A DNA stretch of 64,000 bases from Aquimarina acroporae. GTDB taxonomy: Bacteria > Bacteroidota > Bacteroidia > Flavobacteriales > Flavobacteriaceae. The translations under genes and the position numbers were made by a program. Positions 46,420 to 55,695 of this stretch are shown in pieces. The stretch is taken from positions 620,001-684,000 of the forward strand of contig NZ_JALPRE010000003.1 of the NCBI RefSeq assembly GCF_023195925.1. The letters run 5' to 3'. A model generated the notes under the pieces. It made no database searches. It saw nothing but the letters and a program-made list of their open reading frames with translations, and had not been told where the DNA came from. Numbering within the stretch: the stretch's first letter is position 1; every line of letters starts with the position of its first letter.

Positions 46420-47952
46420 ATGACTTTACGACTTATTCTTGGTGATCAACTTAATAGACAGCATTCTTGGTATGAGAATAACGAGTCTGATACATACTAC
46501 TTTTTGGCAGAGATGCGTCAGGAAACCGATTATACCAGACACCATATCCAAAAAGTTGTTGCTTTCTTTTTAAGCATGCGCAATTTTTCTGAATGGTTAA
46601 AAGAACAAGGATTTTCTGTGATTTATTATCAGTTGGATGAGGAAAATAACGCACAAGATTTAATAATTAATCTTCAACAAATAATAAAAGATAAGGGAAT
46701 AAGAAAATTTGAATATCAATTACCAGATGAGTATAGATTAGATCAACAATTAAAAAGTTTTTGTGATAAATTAGATATTAAAAGCGAAGCTTTTGATACC
46801 GAACATTTTTTAACATCACGCTCAGATTTATCAGACTTTTTTAAGGGTAAAAAGCAGTATATCATGGAATACTTTTATCGGCATATGCGAAAAAGATATG
46901 ATATTATGATGCTAGATCCTAAAAATCCCGAAGGGGGGAAATGGAACTTTGATCATTCTAATCGAAAAAAATGGACAGGAGAACCTAAAATACCTGAGGA
47001 AAAGAAGTACCATTTTAAAGTTACTGAAGTGGTAAGTATGATTAAAAAAGAAGGTGTGCAAACTATAGGTAATATTGATGTACAAAACTTTAATTGGCCG
47101 GTAAGTAGAGAAGATGCATTAGCTATGCTCAATTATTTTTGTAGAAATCTTCTTAAGCACTTTGGAGACTACCAAGATGCTATGCACAGTAATGAGGTTT
47201 TTTTATTTCATAGTCGTCTCTCTTATGCTATGAATAGCAAAATATTACATCCCAAAGAAGTTATAAAAACAGTGGTATCTTATTGGCGTGCTCACAAAGA
47301 GGAAATTGATATTTCTCAAGTAGAAGGTTTTGTACGACAAATTTTAGGTTGGAGAGAATATATGAGGGGAATTTACTGGGCAAAAATGCCAGAATATCAA
47401 ATTGCTAATCATTTAGAAAACACGAATCCTCTTCCAGATTTCTACTGGACCGCCGATACCAAAATGAATTGCTTACATCATGCAATTAAACAGAGTTTAG
47501 ATCATGCATATGCACACCATATCCAAAGATTGATGGTTACAGGTAATTATGCATTATTAACTCAAACTCAGCCCGATGAAGTAGATGAATGGTATTTGGG
47601 TATTTATATAGATGCTATCGAATGGGTAGAGATTACAAATACTCGTGGGATGAGTCAGTTTGCAGATGGAGGTGTGGTTGCAACAAAACCTTATGTTTCT
47701 AGTGGTAGTTATATCAATAAAATGAGTAACTATTGTAAAGGTTGTGCCTACAGTGTTACTAAAAAGACAGAAGAAGATGCGTGTCCGTTTAACGCTTTGT
47801 ATTGGAATTTTTTAGATGATAAACGCTCTTATTTTGAATCTAACCAACGTATGCGAATGATGCTTAACCTACTCGATAAGATGGATAGAGATAAGTTGCA
47901 AAAGCTAAAAGAAAGAGCAAACAAGATCATAAATAGCCCCAATGATTATTAA
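46420..47952 (+). CDS. FeS-type bacterial photolyase (PhrB/(6-4) family)
   Basis: This 510-residue protein starts with MTLRLILGDQLNRQHSW, typical of the FeS bacterial cryptochrome/photolyase group. The four cysteines that hold the [4Fe-4S] cluster are visible: Cys351 (KMNCLHH), Cys439 and Cys442 (YCKGCAYSV) and Cys455 (EEDACPFN). They sit one residue off the ligands of Agrobacterium PhrB. The FAD site lies in GWREYMRGIYW and HHIQRLMVTGN. Members repair (6-4) photoproducts and may use a lumazine antenna. The gene overlaps the next photolyase by 11 bases, so the three are cotranscribed. Confidence 0.95.
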   Translation: MTLRLILGDQLNRQHSWYENNESDTYYFLAEMRQETDYTRHHIQKVVAFFLSMRNFSEWLKEQGFSVIYYQLDEENNAQDLIINLQQIIKDKGIRKFEYQLPDEYRLDQQLKSFCDKLDIKSEAFDTEHFLTSRSDLSDFFKGKKQYIMEYFYRHMRKRYDIMMLDPKNPEGGKWNFDHSNRKKWTGEPKIPEEKKYHFKVTEVVSMIKKEGVQTIGNIDVQNFNWPVSREDALAMLNYFCRNLLKHFGDYQDAMHSNEVFLFHSRLSYAMNSKILHPKEVIKTVVSYWRAHKEEIDISQVEGFVRQILGWREYMRGIYWAKMPEYQIANHLENTNPLPDFYWTADTKMNCLHHAIKQSLDHAYAHHIQRLMVTGNYALLTQTQPDEVDEWYLGIYIDAIEWVEITNTRGMSQFADGGVVATKPYVSSGSYINKMSNYCKGCAYSVTKKTEEDACPFNALYWNFLDDKRSYFESNQRMRMMLNLLDKMDRDKLQKLKERANKIINSPNDY

Positions 47953-49432
47953 TGATAAGCAACATATTAATATTGTCTGGTTTAAAAGAGACCTGCGATT
48001 GCAAGATAACGAAGCCATATATAATGCGGTTGGTAGGGATAATCCTGTACTTTTTTTATATGTTTTTGAAAATTCTTTAATAGAAGATGTTCATTATAGT
48101 GAACGTCATTGGAATTTTATAAAACAGTCAATACAAGATTTAGATAAACAATTAACAACACATAACACAAAAGTATTAGCGGTACGGTCTGAGGTAGTAC
48201 AGACATTTAGAACGCTACAGCAGTTTTGGAAAATTGATACTGTGTTTTCACATCAGGAAACGGGTATTAAGAAAACGTATGAAAGAGATAAAGCGTTCAA
48301 AATCTTTTGTAAAAATAACCTCATTAATTGGCAAGAAAATGGCAATAATGGTATTATAAGAGGGTTAAGAAATAGAAGTAACTGGAGAGAAGAGTGCGAA
48401 AATTACATGATTCGACCTCAATTTACATATGAATTTGAAAAGGCTGATTTTATTCAAAAAGAAACCCTTAAAAAAGTAGAAAGTGTTTTCACTGTCGAAG
48501 ATTTAACCACTCCAGATATTGATAAGTTTCAAAAGGGAGGAACTACTATGGCCAGAAAATATTTGAGCTCGTTCTTCCATAAAGGCCGTTATAAAAACTA
48601 TAGTTTTCATATTTCAAAGCCAGATTTATCGAGAAAAGGGTGTAGCCGCTTATCACCATATTTAGCATGGGGAAATTTGTCGGTGCGACAAGTGATACAA
48701 TATGCCAGAGAGTTCAGGCAAGTTTCGGGTAATAAAAAGCAAATAGACGCTTTTACCTCCCGATTACATTGGCAAATTCACTTTGTTCAAAAATTTGAAA
48801 TGGAGGATATTATGGAATTTGAAAGTATCAACAAAGGGTATCATAAATTGAAAAAAAAGGTTTCTGAGGCGTATCAATTAGCTTGGCGAGAAGGTAAAAC
48901 CGGATATCCATTAGTAGATGCTTGTATGAGGTGTTTAAAAGAAACAGGGTACTTGAACTTTAGAATGCGGGCATTGGTGGTTTCCTTTTTTACGCATAAT
49001 CTTTGGCAGCCTTGGCAAGACGCAAGTGCGTACCTTTCCAGTTTGTTTTTAGATTTTGAACCGGGAATTCATTTCCCCCAATTGCAGATGCAAGCTGGTG
49101 AAACAGGGATTAATATGTTACGAGTATATAATCCGGTGAGAAATAGTATCTCTCATGATCCTGATGGGGAATTTATCAAAAAATGGATACCAGAATTACG
49201 TAATATTCCTATAGAATTTATACATGAACCCTACAAGATGACAGTACTAGATCAAAAGTTTAATGATTTTGTCCTTGGTGAAGATTACCCATACCCAATT
49301 GTAAATGCGCAAAGTACACGTAAAAAAGCAAGTGATATATTATGGAAAATGATTGATGATCCAGTGGTTAAGGAAGAAGGCGTTCGTATTCTTAAGAAAC
49401 ATACATTACCTAATAGAAAAAAGTTAAAATGA
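47942..49432 (+). CDS. Cryptochrome/photolyase family protein, third copy
   Basis: This 496-residue protein has the photolyase alpha/beta domain (INIVWFKRDLRLQDNEA) and FAD-binding domain (CSRLSPYLAWGNLSVRQ, GKTGYPLVDACMRCLKETGY, LNFRMRALVVSFFTHNLW). The C-terminal NPVRNSISHDPDGEFIKKW is typical of the class I-related group in Bacteroidota. It differs from the DASH copy and has no FeS cysteines. It is likely a cyclobutane-dimer photolyase or related cryptochrome; sequence alone does not separate these. It overlaps the preceding gene by 11 bases and the TIGR03643 gene by 4. Confidence 0.93.
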   Translation: MIINDKQHINIVWFKRDLRLQDNEAIYNAVGRDNPVLFLYVFENSLIEDVHYSERHWNFIKQSIQDLDKQLTTHNTKVLAVRSEVVQTFRTLQQFWKIDTVFSHQETGIKKTYERDKAFKIFCKNNLINWQENGNNGIIRGLRNRSNWREECENYMIRPQFTYEFEKADFIQKETLKKVESVFTVEDLTTPDIDKFQKGGTTMARKYLSSFFHKGRYKNYSFHISKPDLSRKGCSRLSPYLAWGNLSVRQVIQYAREFRQVSGNKKQIDAFTSRLHWQIHFVQKFEMEDIMEFESINKGYHKLKKKVSEAYQLAWREGKTGYPLVDACMRCLKETGYLNFRMRALVVSFFTHNLWQPWQDASAYLSSLFLDFEPGIHFPQLQMQAGETGINMLRVYNPVRNSISHDPDGEFIKKWIPELRNIPIEFIHEPYKMTVLDQKFNDFVLGEDYPYPIVNAQSTRKKASDILWKMIDDPVVKEEGVRILKKHTLPNRKKLK

Positions 49433-49713
49433 CAAATAAAAGGTTTTCAGAAAGAGATATAGACAGAATTGTAGAAATGGCATGGGAAGATAGAACTCCT
49501 TTTGATGCTATTTTATTTCAATTTGGGCTAAAAGAACAGGAGGTGATAGAACTTATGCGCAAAGAAATGAAGGCTTCGAGTTTTAGAATGTGGCGTAAAA
49601 GAGTTCAAGGTAGAAAAACCAAACATCTTAAAAAGAGAGTCTTTGAAGACGGAAGATTTAAATGTAGTAGACAAAGACATATTACGCATAACAAGATATC
49701 TAAACGCAAGTAG
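49429..49713 (+). CDS. TIGR03643 family small basic protein
   Basis: This 94-residue protein has a helix-turn-helix-like N-terminal part (FSERDIDRIVEMAWEDRTPF, FGLKEQEVIELMRKEM) followed by SSFRMWRKRVQGRKTKHLKK, the signature of TIGR03643. The C-terminal tail is very basic. The family is commonly encoded next to photolyase genes but has no known function. The basic character suggests nucleic-acid binding. Its ATG overlaps the stop of the third photolyase gene (ATGA), so it belongs to the light-repair operon. Confidence 0.88.
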   Translation: MTNKRFSERDIDRIVEMAWEDRTPFDAILFQFGLKEQEVIELMRKEMKASSFRMWRKRVQGRKTKHLKKRVFEDGRFKCSRQRHITHNKISKRK

Positions 49714-49770
49714 GAAGCGTAAATAAGAATTAGTAATTTGCAATCTGTAAGAGTGCATAAATTTACAACC

Positions 49771-50187
49771 GTGAAAAAGAAAAAACCAGATCATATAGTT
49801 TATAACGAAGACAATGATAGCTATGATGCTGCTCTAAAACCTTATGCTACCGATCTTGGAGCTCCAGCAATTACCACCAATGATACTGTTGCGTGGAAAA
49901 ACGCGAATATTCATAAAGTAAACAAACAAATCAAAGCCAAGTATGATGAACTTAAAGCAGAGTATGATGCCTTGATAGAAGAATTTGAGTATAATAACTT
50001 GGTGTATAGTGCCAAATTTACTTTTGAACCAGTGGTTGGTGAAGTGTATCATTTGTATAAAAATAAAAATGAAAATCCTTTTTTATCTATTATAGCTCCA
50101 AACGAATGTTCTTTTGAATATTTAGGAAGCTTCCGTTTGAATGCGGATAAAATGTGGATTCGAATCCAAGTCGATACCGAATTTTAA
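49771..50187 (+). CDS. DUF2452 domain protein
   Basis: This soluble protein of about 138 residues begins (from a GTG at 49771) with MKKKKPDHIVYNEDNDSY. It contains the family's pattern YATDLGAPAIT, a charged helical middle (KQIKAKYDELKAEYDALIEE) and GEVYHLYKNKNENPFLSIIAPNEC near the end. DUF2452 proteins have no established role. The start is uncertain: a TTG at 49738 and a GTG at 49753 are also in frame, and there is no ATG. It lies 57 bases after the TIGR03643 gene and may be part of the same operon. Confidence 0.75.
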   Translation: MKKKKPDHIVYNEDNDSYDAALKPYATDLGAPAITTNDTVAWKNANIHKVNKQIKAKYDELKAEYDALIEEFEYNNLVYSAKFTFEPVVGEVYHLYKNKNENPFLSIIAPNECSFEYLGSFRLNADKMWIRIQVDTEF

Positions 50188-50538
50188 GGAGTACATTATA
50201 AATTCAGTCGATTAGTTTTTTTAATTTACTAAATCTATTTCTTCCCCATTTTTGCTGGTGTTAAAGCGATGTTCTAAGTTCGTTTTCGTTTGCGATTTTA
50301 TGTCCAAAAAATAGAATTAGTCATTTGCTCCTACCTTTTAGGGGGATTTACCCCTTGTCTTCGGAAACGTTAAATTATAATTTTATTCTCGAATTATGAA
50401 GATATTCTTGGACGAAAAACAGTAAATGTTTTTGTGAATATTGAGGAATTTAACTTGAATTCGAAAGCCCTCTTTTTCGAATTTATAAGGTGTCTTGTTT
50501 CTATAATTACCCCAATTATTTTTTATTTTTTAAGTACT
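50188..50538. other. Leader region of the injection-system operon
   Basis: This 351-base A+T-rich stretch lies before the first eCIS gene. It includes in-frame codons upstream of the chosen ATG that do not resemble the family. A short hairpin (AGGGG/CCCCT, 50340-50355) preceded by TTTT could be a weak terminator of the repair operon. I find no TAnnTTTG element and no copy of the ATGTTAACCTTT motif, so the promoter of the eCIS operon is not identified. Confidence 0.4.
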
Positions 50539-51138
50539 ATGATCAATAAAGCATTGTCTTTTATTGAGGATCAGACTAATCTCTATTTTCAAGGATTGCT
50601 CGGTCCGTCAACGCAGAAATATGCCGTATTAGGTAATATTGCCAAAATAGTAGATGGTACCGAAACTACCGAAGAAGAAGAAAGTTCTGGTGTGGTAATA
50701 ACCTTGGTTAATATTGAAGAAGATAGGATATCAAAAAACCCAGATGGTATCTATAGACAAGGAGATCGGGTGATAAAAAGTAACCCTAAAATTCTGGTAA
50801 ACTTATATGTACTGTTTTCGGTTAACCTAAGTACATATACTACAGCTTTAAGTAGAATTTCAAATGTTATTCAATGTTTTCAGAGTACCAATTTTTTTAC
50901 AAGTGCAGAATTCCCCACGCTCGATGAAAATATAGAAAAATTACATCTCGAACTGTATACCATGAATTTTGAGCAGATCAACCATTTATGGAGTACTCTG
51001 GGAGGAAAATATCTTCCATCTGTGCTATATAAAATGAAACTGATAACTATTGCCGATGAAGAGAAAACCCATGAGGGCAGTTTAATTACTGAGATACAGA
51101 TGCAAAAAAGTGCAATTGCTGGAGTTCTAAAAACGTAA
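50539..51138 (+). CDS. eCIS cap protein, Pvc16-like (DUF4255)
   Basis: This 199-residue protein has the DUF4255/Pvc16 N-terminal pattern: a start MINKALSFIEDQTNLYFQ, then VVITLVNIEEDRISKNPD, a strand-rich core (NLYVLFSVNLSTYTTALSRI) and LHLELYTMNFEQINHLWSTL, GGKYLPSVLYKMKLITI. In the PVC and related particles this protein terminates the sheath/tube at the distal end. I chose the ATG at 50539 because the upstream in-frame GTG at 50434 adds a hydrophobic leader foreign to the family. It is the first gene of the eCIS operon here, as is usual in Bacteroidota clusters. Confidence 0.88.
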   Translation: MINKALSFIEDQTNLYFQGLLGPSTQKYAVLGNIAKIVDGTETTEEEESSGVVITLVNIEEDRISKNPDGIYRQGDRVIKSNPKILVNLYVLFSVNLSTYTTALSRISNVIQCFQSTNFFTSAEFPTLDENIEKLHLELYTMNFEQINHLWSTLGGKYLPSVLYKMKLITIADEEKTHEGSLITEIQMQKSAIAGVLKT

Positions 51139-51219
51139 CTGCATTTTGATTTGAAGTCCTAATAGATGCTTCAAAAACATTGTCAAAACTTTTAAAACCA
51201 TAAGGTATTACATCGACCA

Positions 51220-52458
51220 ATGAAATACGCAACTTTATTTACTATTGAAATAGAGCACGATTATTTTTCGGTATCAAAACCACAAGTACTTCGTATCGTG
51301 CCTACCACGGCTACTAAAGAAATTCTTAGGGGAGCAGGAATGGTAGCTAAGTTTCTTGACAATACCTTATATGTACTCATTAAACAATTAGATAGTTCGA
51401 ATCCTTCATTAAAAGTGGCTAATGATTTTAAGCTTCAGTTTTTTCTCGAGATTGTTGGGTTCGATTTTTCAACAATAACCAATTTTGAGACAAAGGATCC
51501 TTACAACAACAAACTGTATTTCAGCAATGCAAACTCTATAGTAGACGGTAATGATAAATCGGTAGAGAATACATTGTATTTAAACGAGAAATTACCAATC
51601 TTCGATGTTACCCAAGAATATTTCTACAATGATATTGTTAGAAACGGTGCAAATACTGCTTTTGAATGCCTTAAAAAAGTAAATGCTAATTCGGGAAATC
51701 TCAATGATACAAGTCAATTTCGACAACTAGAGAAAGTGAGCTACATATCTCAAGCGACAAGCTTGCAATTTACTGGCCCAGAAAAAGAAATTACGGTGCA
51801 AACTCCTTCTTCAGAAATAATCATCAAATATTTTCAATATAACATTGTAAGCAAGCAGTTTGATATTGAAATTAAAGAAACTGTAATCGGATTATCAGAG
51901 AATCCTTCTGGAGCTAATATCGAACGAGTACTATTGAATTTTTATAACACTGATAATAAGCCTTTTTCAGAAGGGATTTACAGAGTAACTATAAACGCAC
52001 AAGAAGAATTTCTGTATTTCAGATTAGAGAATGATTGGAAACCTTATTTAGGGCTGATAAACATACATAACGATCATTTAGCAGTTTCAGAAAATTATCG
52101 GTTTATTAAGGAAGATGGTACATTTTATACGGTAACTCCAGCCAATACCGAAATTGCTACTCGCCAATATAAAATTCGATTTGCACCTGCACAGTATATG
52201 TTAAAGTACGTATGCCGAACCAACAAAGTAACAAATATTACTGACGACGATGGGGTTATAAATTTTGATAATCTCGGCGGAAATGTATTTCAAAGCAAAT
52301 TACCAGTAAGAATGAATGAAAAAGCTATTGATACCATATCGGTAGCCTATAATGGATCGGAAACATTGAAAAAGACCAAGGTCCCGGGATATAGAAATTT
52401 ATCCCTATCCGATGACGAAAACAAGTATTTAATAAGCGAAACTTTTTTGAATTTATAA
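51220..52458 (+). CDS. eCIS-associated protein of unknown function
   Basis: This 412-residue protein has no signal peptide or membrane segment and appears beta-rich (MKYATLFTIEIEHDYFSV, ITVQTPSSEIIIKYFQYNI, ATRQYKIRFAPAQYMLKYVC). I do not recognise a family. It lies between the cap and sheath genes, 81 bases after the former and 21 bases before the latter. That position, and the lack of an obvious homologue in the PVC locus, suggest a lineage-specific structural part, possibly a cap adaptor or an assembly factor. The downstream gap to the sheath ATG contains an A-rich binding site, consistent with one operon. Confidence 0.6.
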   Translation: MKYATLFTIEIEHDYFSVSKPQVLRIVPTTATKEILRGAGMVAKFLDNTLYVLIKQLDSSNPSLKVANDFKLQFFLEIVGFDFSTITNFETKDPYNNKLYFSNANSIVDGNDKSVENTLYLNEKLPIFDVTQEYFYNDIVRNGANTAFECLKKVNANSGNLNDTSQFRQLEKVSYISQATSLQFTGPEKEITVQTPSSEIIIKYFQYNIVSKQFDIEIKETVIGLSENPSGANIERVLLNFYNTDNKPFSEGIYRVTINAQEEFLYFRLENDWKPYLGLINIHNDHLAVSENYRFIKEDGTFYTVTPANTEIATRQYKIRFAPAQYMLKYVCRTNKVTNITDDDGVINFDNLGGNVFQSKLPVRMNEKAIDTISVAYNGSETLKKTKVPGYRNLSLSDDENKYLISETFLNL

Positions 52459-52479
52459 AAACAATTAAAATCACATATT

Positions 52480-54540
52480 ATGGCCACAGTTTTTAAAACA
52501 CCAGGGGTTTATGTTGAGGAAATACCAAAATTACCACCTTCGGTAGCTCAGGTAGAAACAGCAATTCCGGCTTTTGTGGGGTATACTCAAAAAGCAGAAA
52601 AACAAGGAGAGTCTCTTCATATGAAACCCACCCGTATCTCATCATTATTAGAATTTAGAGAATTCTATGGAGGAGATAATACCATTGATACTATAAATGT
52701 TATAGTTGATGAAAATAACAATTTTGCAGTAAGCAGTATAAGTATTGCAAATACGGTAAGATATCTAATGTACGATAGCTTAAGATTATTTTTCGATAAT
52801 GGTGGTGGCGACTGTTATATAGTATCTGTAGGTAAGTATGGAACAGCACCGGTTTATGGTGATGAAAATGCTATCCCTGCGACCGGATTGCGAGCAGGAG
52901 TAAAAGCATTAGAGAAGTTTGATGAGCCAACTATTATCCTATTTCCAGATGCTACCAATGTACTTACAGATGGTAATGATGATCCTGGTTTTTATAGCTT
53001 ACAACAAATGGCGTTGGAGCAGTGTGCCAAACTACAAGATCGAGTGGGGTTATTTGATTTAAAAGAAAATATTACCGCAGATCTTGACACGGCCATATCA
53101 AACTTTAGGAATAATGTAGGAATCAACAATTTGAAATATGGAGGAGCATATACACCTTGGGTGGTTGCGACCTACCCCAGAGAGATAGATCTTAGTACAT
53201 TCAAAGAAAATATAGATAATTTATCTAGTGCAGATGTGTCTCTGAAAGCACTGTCATCAGATAGTGAACATTTACAGCTAATTGATAACTACGAAGCTGC
53301 CAATGATGAAGTAACTTTAATTTCTGACTATCTAACAACAGTTAAAGAGGCACAGGCCAATGGAACGTTGGCAGGAGGTTCTGCACAACCTAATTTAAGA
53401 GAAAAGTATCTAACATTTAAGAAAGCGGTAGATGAAGCCACAACGTCGGCATCGGCCAAATCTACATTGAAATCCCTTTTCTCATTTTTTAGAAATACAT
53501 TATTAGGGTTTCAAACTACATATAACGGGATAGATAAAAGTAAGAGTCTGGTAGCAAATGACCTTAATTCTTATGCTAAATCTGAAAGTATGCTAAGAGG
53601 TGCTGCAAAAGGACTAATAGCTATTGACAAAAATACCGATGTGATTGCGTTAAATGATACTACCGACGAAGGCACCGTAAATGCACTCTACGCTTCATTG
53701 AGTACTGATTGGCTTCCTGGAGCAGCAGCAGGAGTTGCGGCTACAACTAAAGATTATGGGGATTATAGTACCAGTACAGAACGACCAGGAATGGCACGTC
53801 AGGTGGCTAATGATGTTTTGGCTGAATTCGAAAAACTCATTGCCTATACAGAAGCCATTACAGGAGCAGCGTACAACTACAAAAAAGCAGCTCAGGATGC
53901 ACTTTATGAAAAACATCCCATTGTTGGAAATATCGTAAAAAACATAAAAAAGAAAATTAATACGATACCTCCAAGTGGAAGCATAGCGGGTGTATATGCT
54001 AAGGTAGATAATGCAAGAGGTGTATGGAAAGCACCTGCCAATGTTAGTCTGAATTCTGTCACAGAGCCTTCGGTAAACATAAGCCACGAAGAGCAGGCAA
54101 ATATTAATGTCGATGCAGTTGCAGGAAAATCTATTAATGCCATTAGAAGTTTTACAGGAAAAGGGAATTTGGTCTGGGGAGCAAGAACCCTTGCAGGTAA
54201 TGATAATGAATGGAGATACATTAGTGTACGTCGTTTTTTTAACATGGTTGAAGAAAGTTGTAAAAAGTCTACAGAACCTTTTGTATTTGAACCTAATGAT
54301 TCTAATACCTGGATAAAGGTACAAACGATGATAGAAAATTTCTTGACCAATCTTTGGCGTCAGGGGGCACTGCAAGGAGCTAAACCAGAACATGCATTTT
54401 ATGTGGCAGTTGGATTGGGTAAAACCATGTCTGCTCAAGATATTCTTGAAGGTAGAATGATCGTAGAAATAGGAATGGCTGTAGTGAGACCTGCAGAATT
54501 TATTATCCTACAATTCTCTCACAAATTAGCCGAATCTTAA
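52480..54540 (+). CDS. eCIS contractile sheath protein with large insertion
   Basis: This 686-residue protein starts with the tail-sheath signature FKTPGVYVEEIPKLPPSV and AIPAFVGYTQKA. It ends with the sheath C-terminal domain (PPSGSIAGVYAKVDNARGVW, NLVWGARTLAG, RYISVRRFFNMVEES, NLWRQGALQGAKPEHAFYVA). PVC-type sheaths usually have 350-500 residues; here about 240 extra helical residues (about 236-478) sit between the conserved parts. It is the only sheath gene in the visible part, whereas PVC has three. The sheath contracts to drive the inner tube. It is followed by the first tube gene after 53 bases. Confidence 0.93.
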   Translation: MATVFKTPGVYVEEIPKLPPSVAQVETAIPAFVGYTQKAEKQGESLHMKPTRISSLLEFREFYGGDNTIDTINVIVDENNNFAVSSISIANTVRYLMYDSLRLFFDNGGGDCYIVSVGKYGTAPVYGDENAIPATGLRAGVKALEKFDEPTIILFPDATNVLTDGNDDPGFYSLQQMALEQCAKLQDRVGLFDLKENITADLDTAISNFRNNVGINNLKYGGAYTPWVVATYPREIDLSTFKENIDNLSSADVSLKALSSDSEHLQLIDNYEAANDEVTLISDYLTTVKEAQANGTLAGGSAQPNLREKYLTFKKAVDEATTSASAKSTLKSLFSFFRNTLLGFQTTYNGIDKSKSLVANDLNSYAKSESMLRGAAKGLIAIDKNTDVIALNDTTDEGTVNALYASLSTDWLPGAAAGVAATTKDYGDYSTSTERPGMARQVANDVLAEFEKLIAYTEAITGAAYNYKKAAQDALYEKHPIVGNIVKNIKKKINTIPPSGSIAGVYAKVDNARGVWKAPANVSLNSVTEPSVNISHEEQANINVDAVAGKSINAIRSFTGKGNLVWGARTLAGNDNEWRYISVRRFFNMVEESCKKSTEPFVFEPNDSNTWIKVQTMIENFLTNLWRQGALQGAKPEHAFYVAVGLGKTMSAQDILEGRMIVEIGMAVVRPAEFIILQFSHKLAES

Positions 54541-54593
54541 TCAGAGATTATATAACGAAAAATAAATTAATTCATTCATAAAAAGAAATAATC

Positions 54594-55028
54594 ATGGCAT
54601 ATCCATTACCAAAGTTTCACTTCACAGTTGACTGGGGAGGAAGCAAAATAGGATTTACTGAAGTAACCGGTCTTGATATTCAAGTAGAGCTTATAGAATA
54701 TAGAGATGGGGAAAGTAAAGAGTACCACAAGATAAAAATGCCGGGAATGCAAAAATACAGCAATATAACCCTAAAGAGAGGGACATTCTCAGGAGACAAA
54801 GAGTTCTATGCTTGGATCAATACAATTCAGCTTAATCAGGTAGAACGCAGAGATATTACTATTAATTTATTAAACGAAGAGCATGAGCCTGTGATGACAT
54901 GGGGTATCAAGAATGCTTTTCCCATAAAGGTGCAGGCTAGTGATTTTAAAGCTGATGGTAATGAGGTAGCTATAGAAACCCTAGAACTAGCGCATGAAGG
55001 TTTAAAAATGATGAATTTAGATTCATAA
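54594..55028 (+). CDS. eCIS inner tube protein, Pvc1-like
   Basis: This 144-residue protein belongs to the phage tail tube family found in eCIS (TIGR02241/gp19 type). It opens with MAYPLPKFHFTVDWGGSKIG and has GFTEVTGLDIQVELIEYRDG, MPGMQKYSNITLKRGTF and FYAWINTIQ. It forms the stacked hexamers of the inner tube that are expelled on contraction. It lies directly upstream of a second, related tube gene (13 bases), the same order as in PVC and related clusters. Confidence 0.93.
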   Translation: MAYPLPKFHFTVDWGGSKIGFTEVTGLDIQVELIEYRDGESKEYHKIKMPGMQKYSNITLKRGTFSGDKEFYAWINTIQLNQVERRDITINLLNEEHEPVMTWGIKNAFPIKVQASDFKADGNEVAIETLELAHEGLKMMNLDS

Positions 55029-55040
55029 GATAACCAAATA

Positions 55041-55508
55041 ATGGCAGACGAGAATAATCATAGAGCCGGGGGCTATTATCCTCCTGTAGGATTTCATTTC
55101 AGGGTAGAGTTCATAAACATTGGAAATGATAATGATATGCGTTTTCAAAGTGTAGGAGGACTAAACATGGAGTTAGATGTTGAGAACATAAAAGAGGGTG
55201 GCCAAAACCTGTTTGAACATAAACTCCCGGGTAGAAGTAAATTCTCAGATCTTACTTTGAAAAGAGGACTACTCCTAGATTCTGAACTTATAAAATGGGT
55301 TAAAGAAGCGCTATATGATAAGGAGTTTAAACCTGTAAATATGAATATAAGTTTACTCAATAGTAGTCATCAACCATTGTTAACATGGAAAGTCTTTAGA
55401 GCTTGGCCTCGAAAATGGAATGTAAGTGATTTAAATGCTTCAGAAAATTCAGTCATGGTAGAAACCTTAGAAATTGTCTATAACCATTTTAAAATAGAAA
55501 AAGGATAA
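55041..55508 (+). CDS. eCIS tube-initiator protein, Pvc5-like
   Basis: This 155-residue protein is a second tail-tube homologue with YYPPVGFHFRVEFINIGNDN, FQSVGGLNMELDVENIKEGG, LPGRSKFSDLTLKRGLLLDS and NASENSVMVETLEIVYNHF. It aligns along its length with the upstream tube protein but differs enough to be a specialised ring. In PVC, the Pvc5 ring links the tube to the baseplate. The gene ends one base before the DUF5908 gene. Confidence 0.9.
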   Translation: MADENNHRAGGYYPPVGFHFRVEFINIGNDNDMRFQSVGGLNMELDVENIKEGGQNLFEHKLPGRSKFSDLTLKRGLLLDSELIKWVKEALYDKEFKPVNMNISLLNSSHQPLLTWKVFRAWPRKWNVSDLNASENSVMVETLEIVYNHFKIEKG

Positions 55509-55509
55509 G

Positions 55510-55695
55510 ATGTCTTTAGAAATCAAACATTTAAACGTGAAAATATCGGTTAATCAGGCGAAGTCTGAAGGGGGAGAAGGTAGTAGTTCTAAACCTTCTG
55601 ATAATGATGTAAATAAAGGCTCTGATTCAGAAAAAATGGCTAAAGATATAGTCGAACAAGTGTTACAAATTATTGAAAATAAAAGCGAAAGGTAA
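55510..55695 (+). CDS. DUF5908 small eCIS protein (Pvc6 position)
   Basis: This 61-residue protein begins MSLEIKHLNVKISVNQ and ends with KDIVEQVLQIIENKSER, the pattern of DUF5908. A Ser/Gly/Asp-rich flexible middle separates a short strand from a C-terminal helix. Such small proteins regularly lie between the second tube gene and the LysM gene in eCIS clusters. The role is unknown; a baseplate or assembly function is likely from its position. It overlaps the LysM gene by one base. Confidence 0.85.
   Translation: MSLEIKHLNVKISVNQAKSEGGEGSSSKPSDNDVNKGSDSEKMAKDIVEQVLQIIENKSER

Noticed and set aside
53695..54438. A 247-codon open frame on the minus strand
   Set aside because: It lies wholly antisense to the conserved C-terminal half of the sheath gene. 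Its translation is rich in Cys, Ile and Phe without any domain pattern, so it is a shadow frame.
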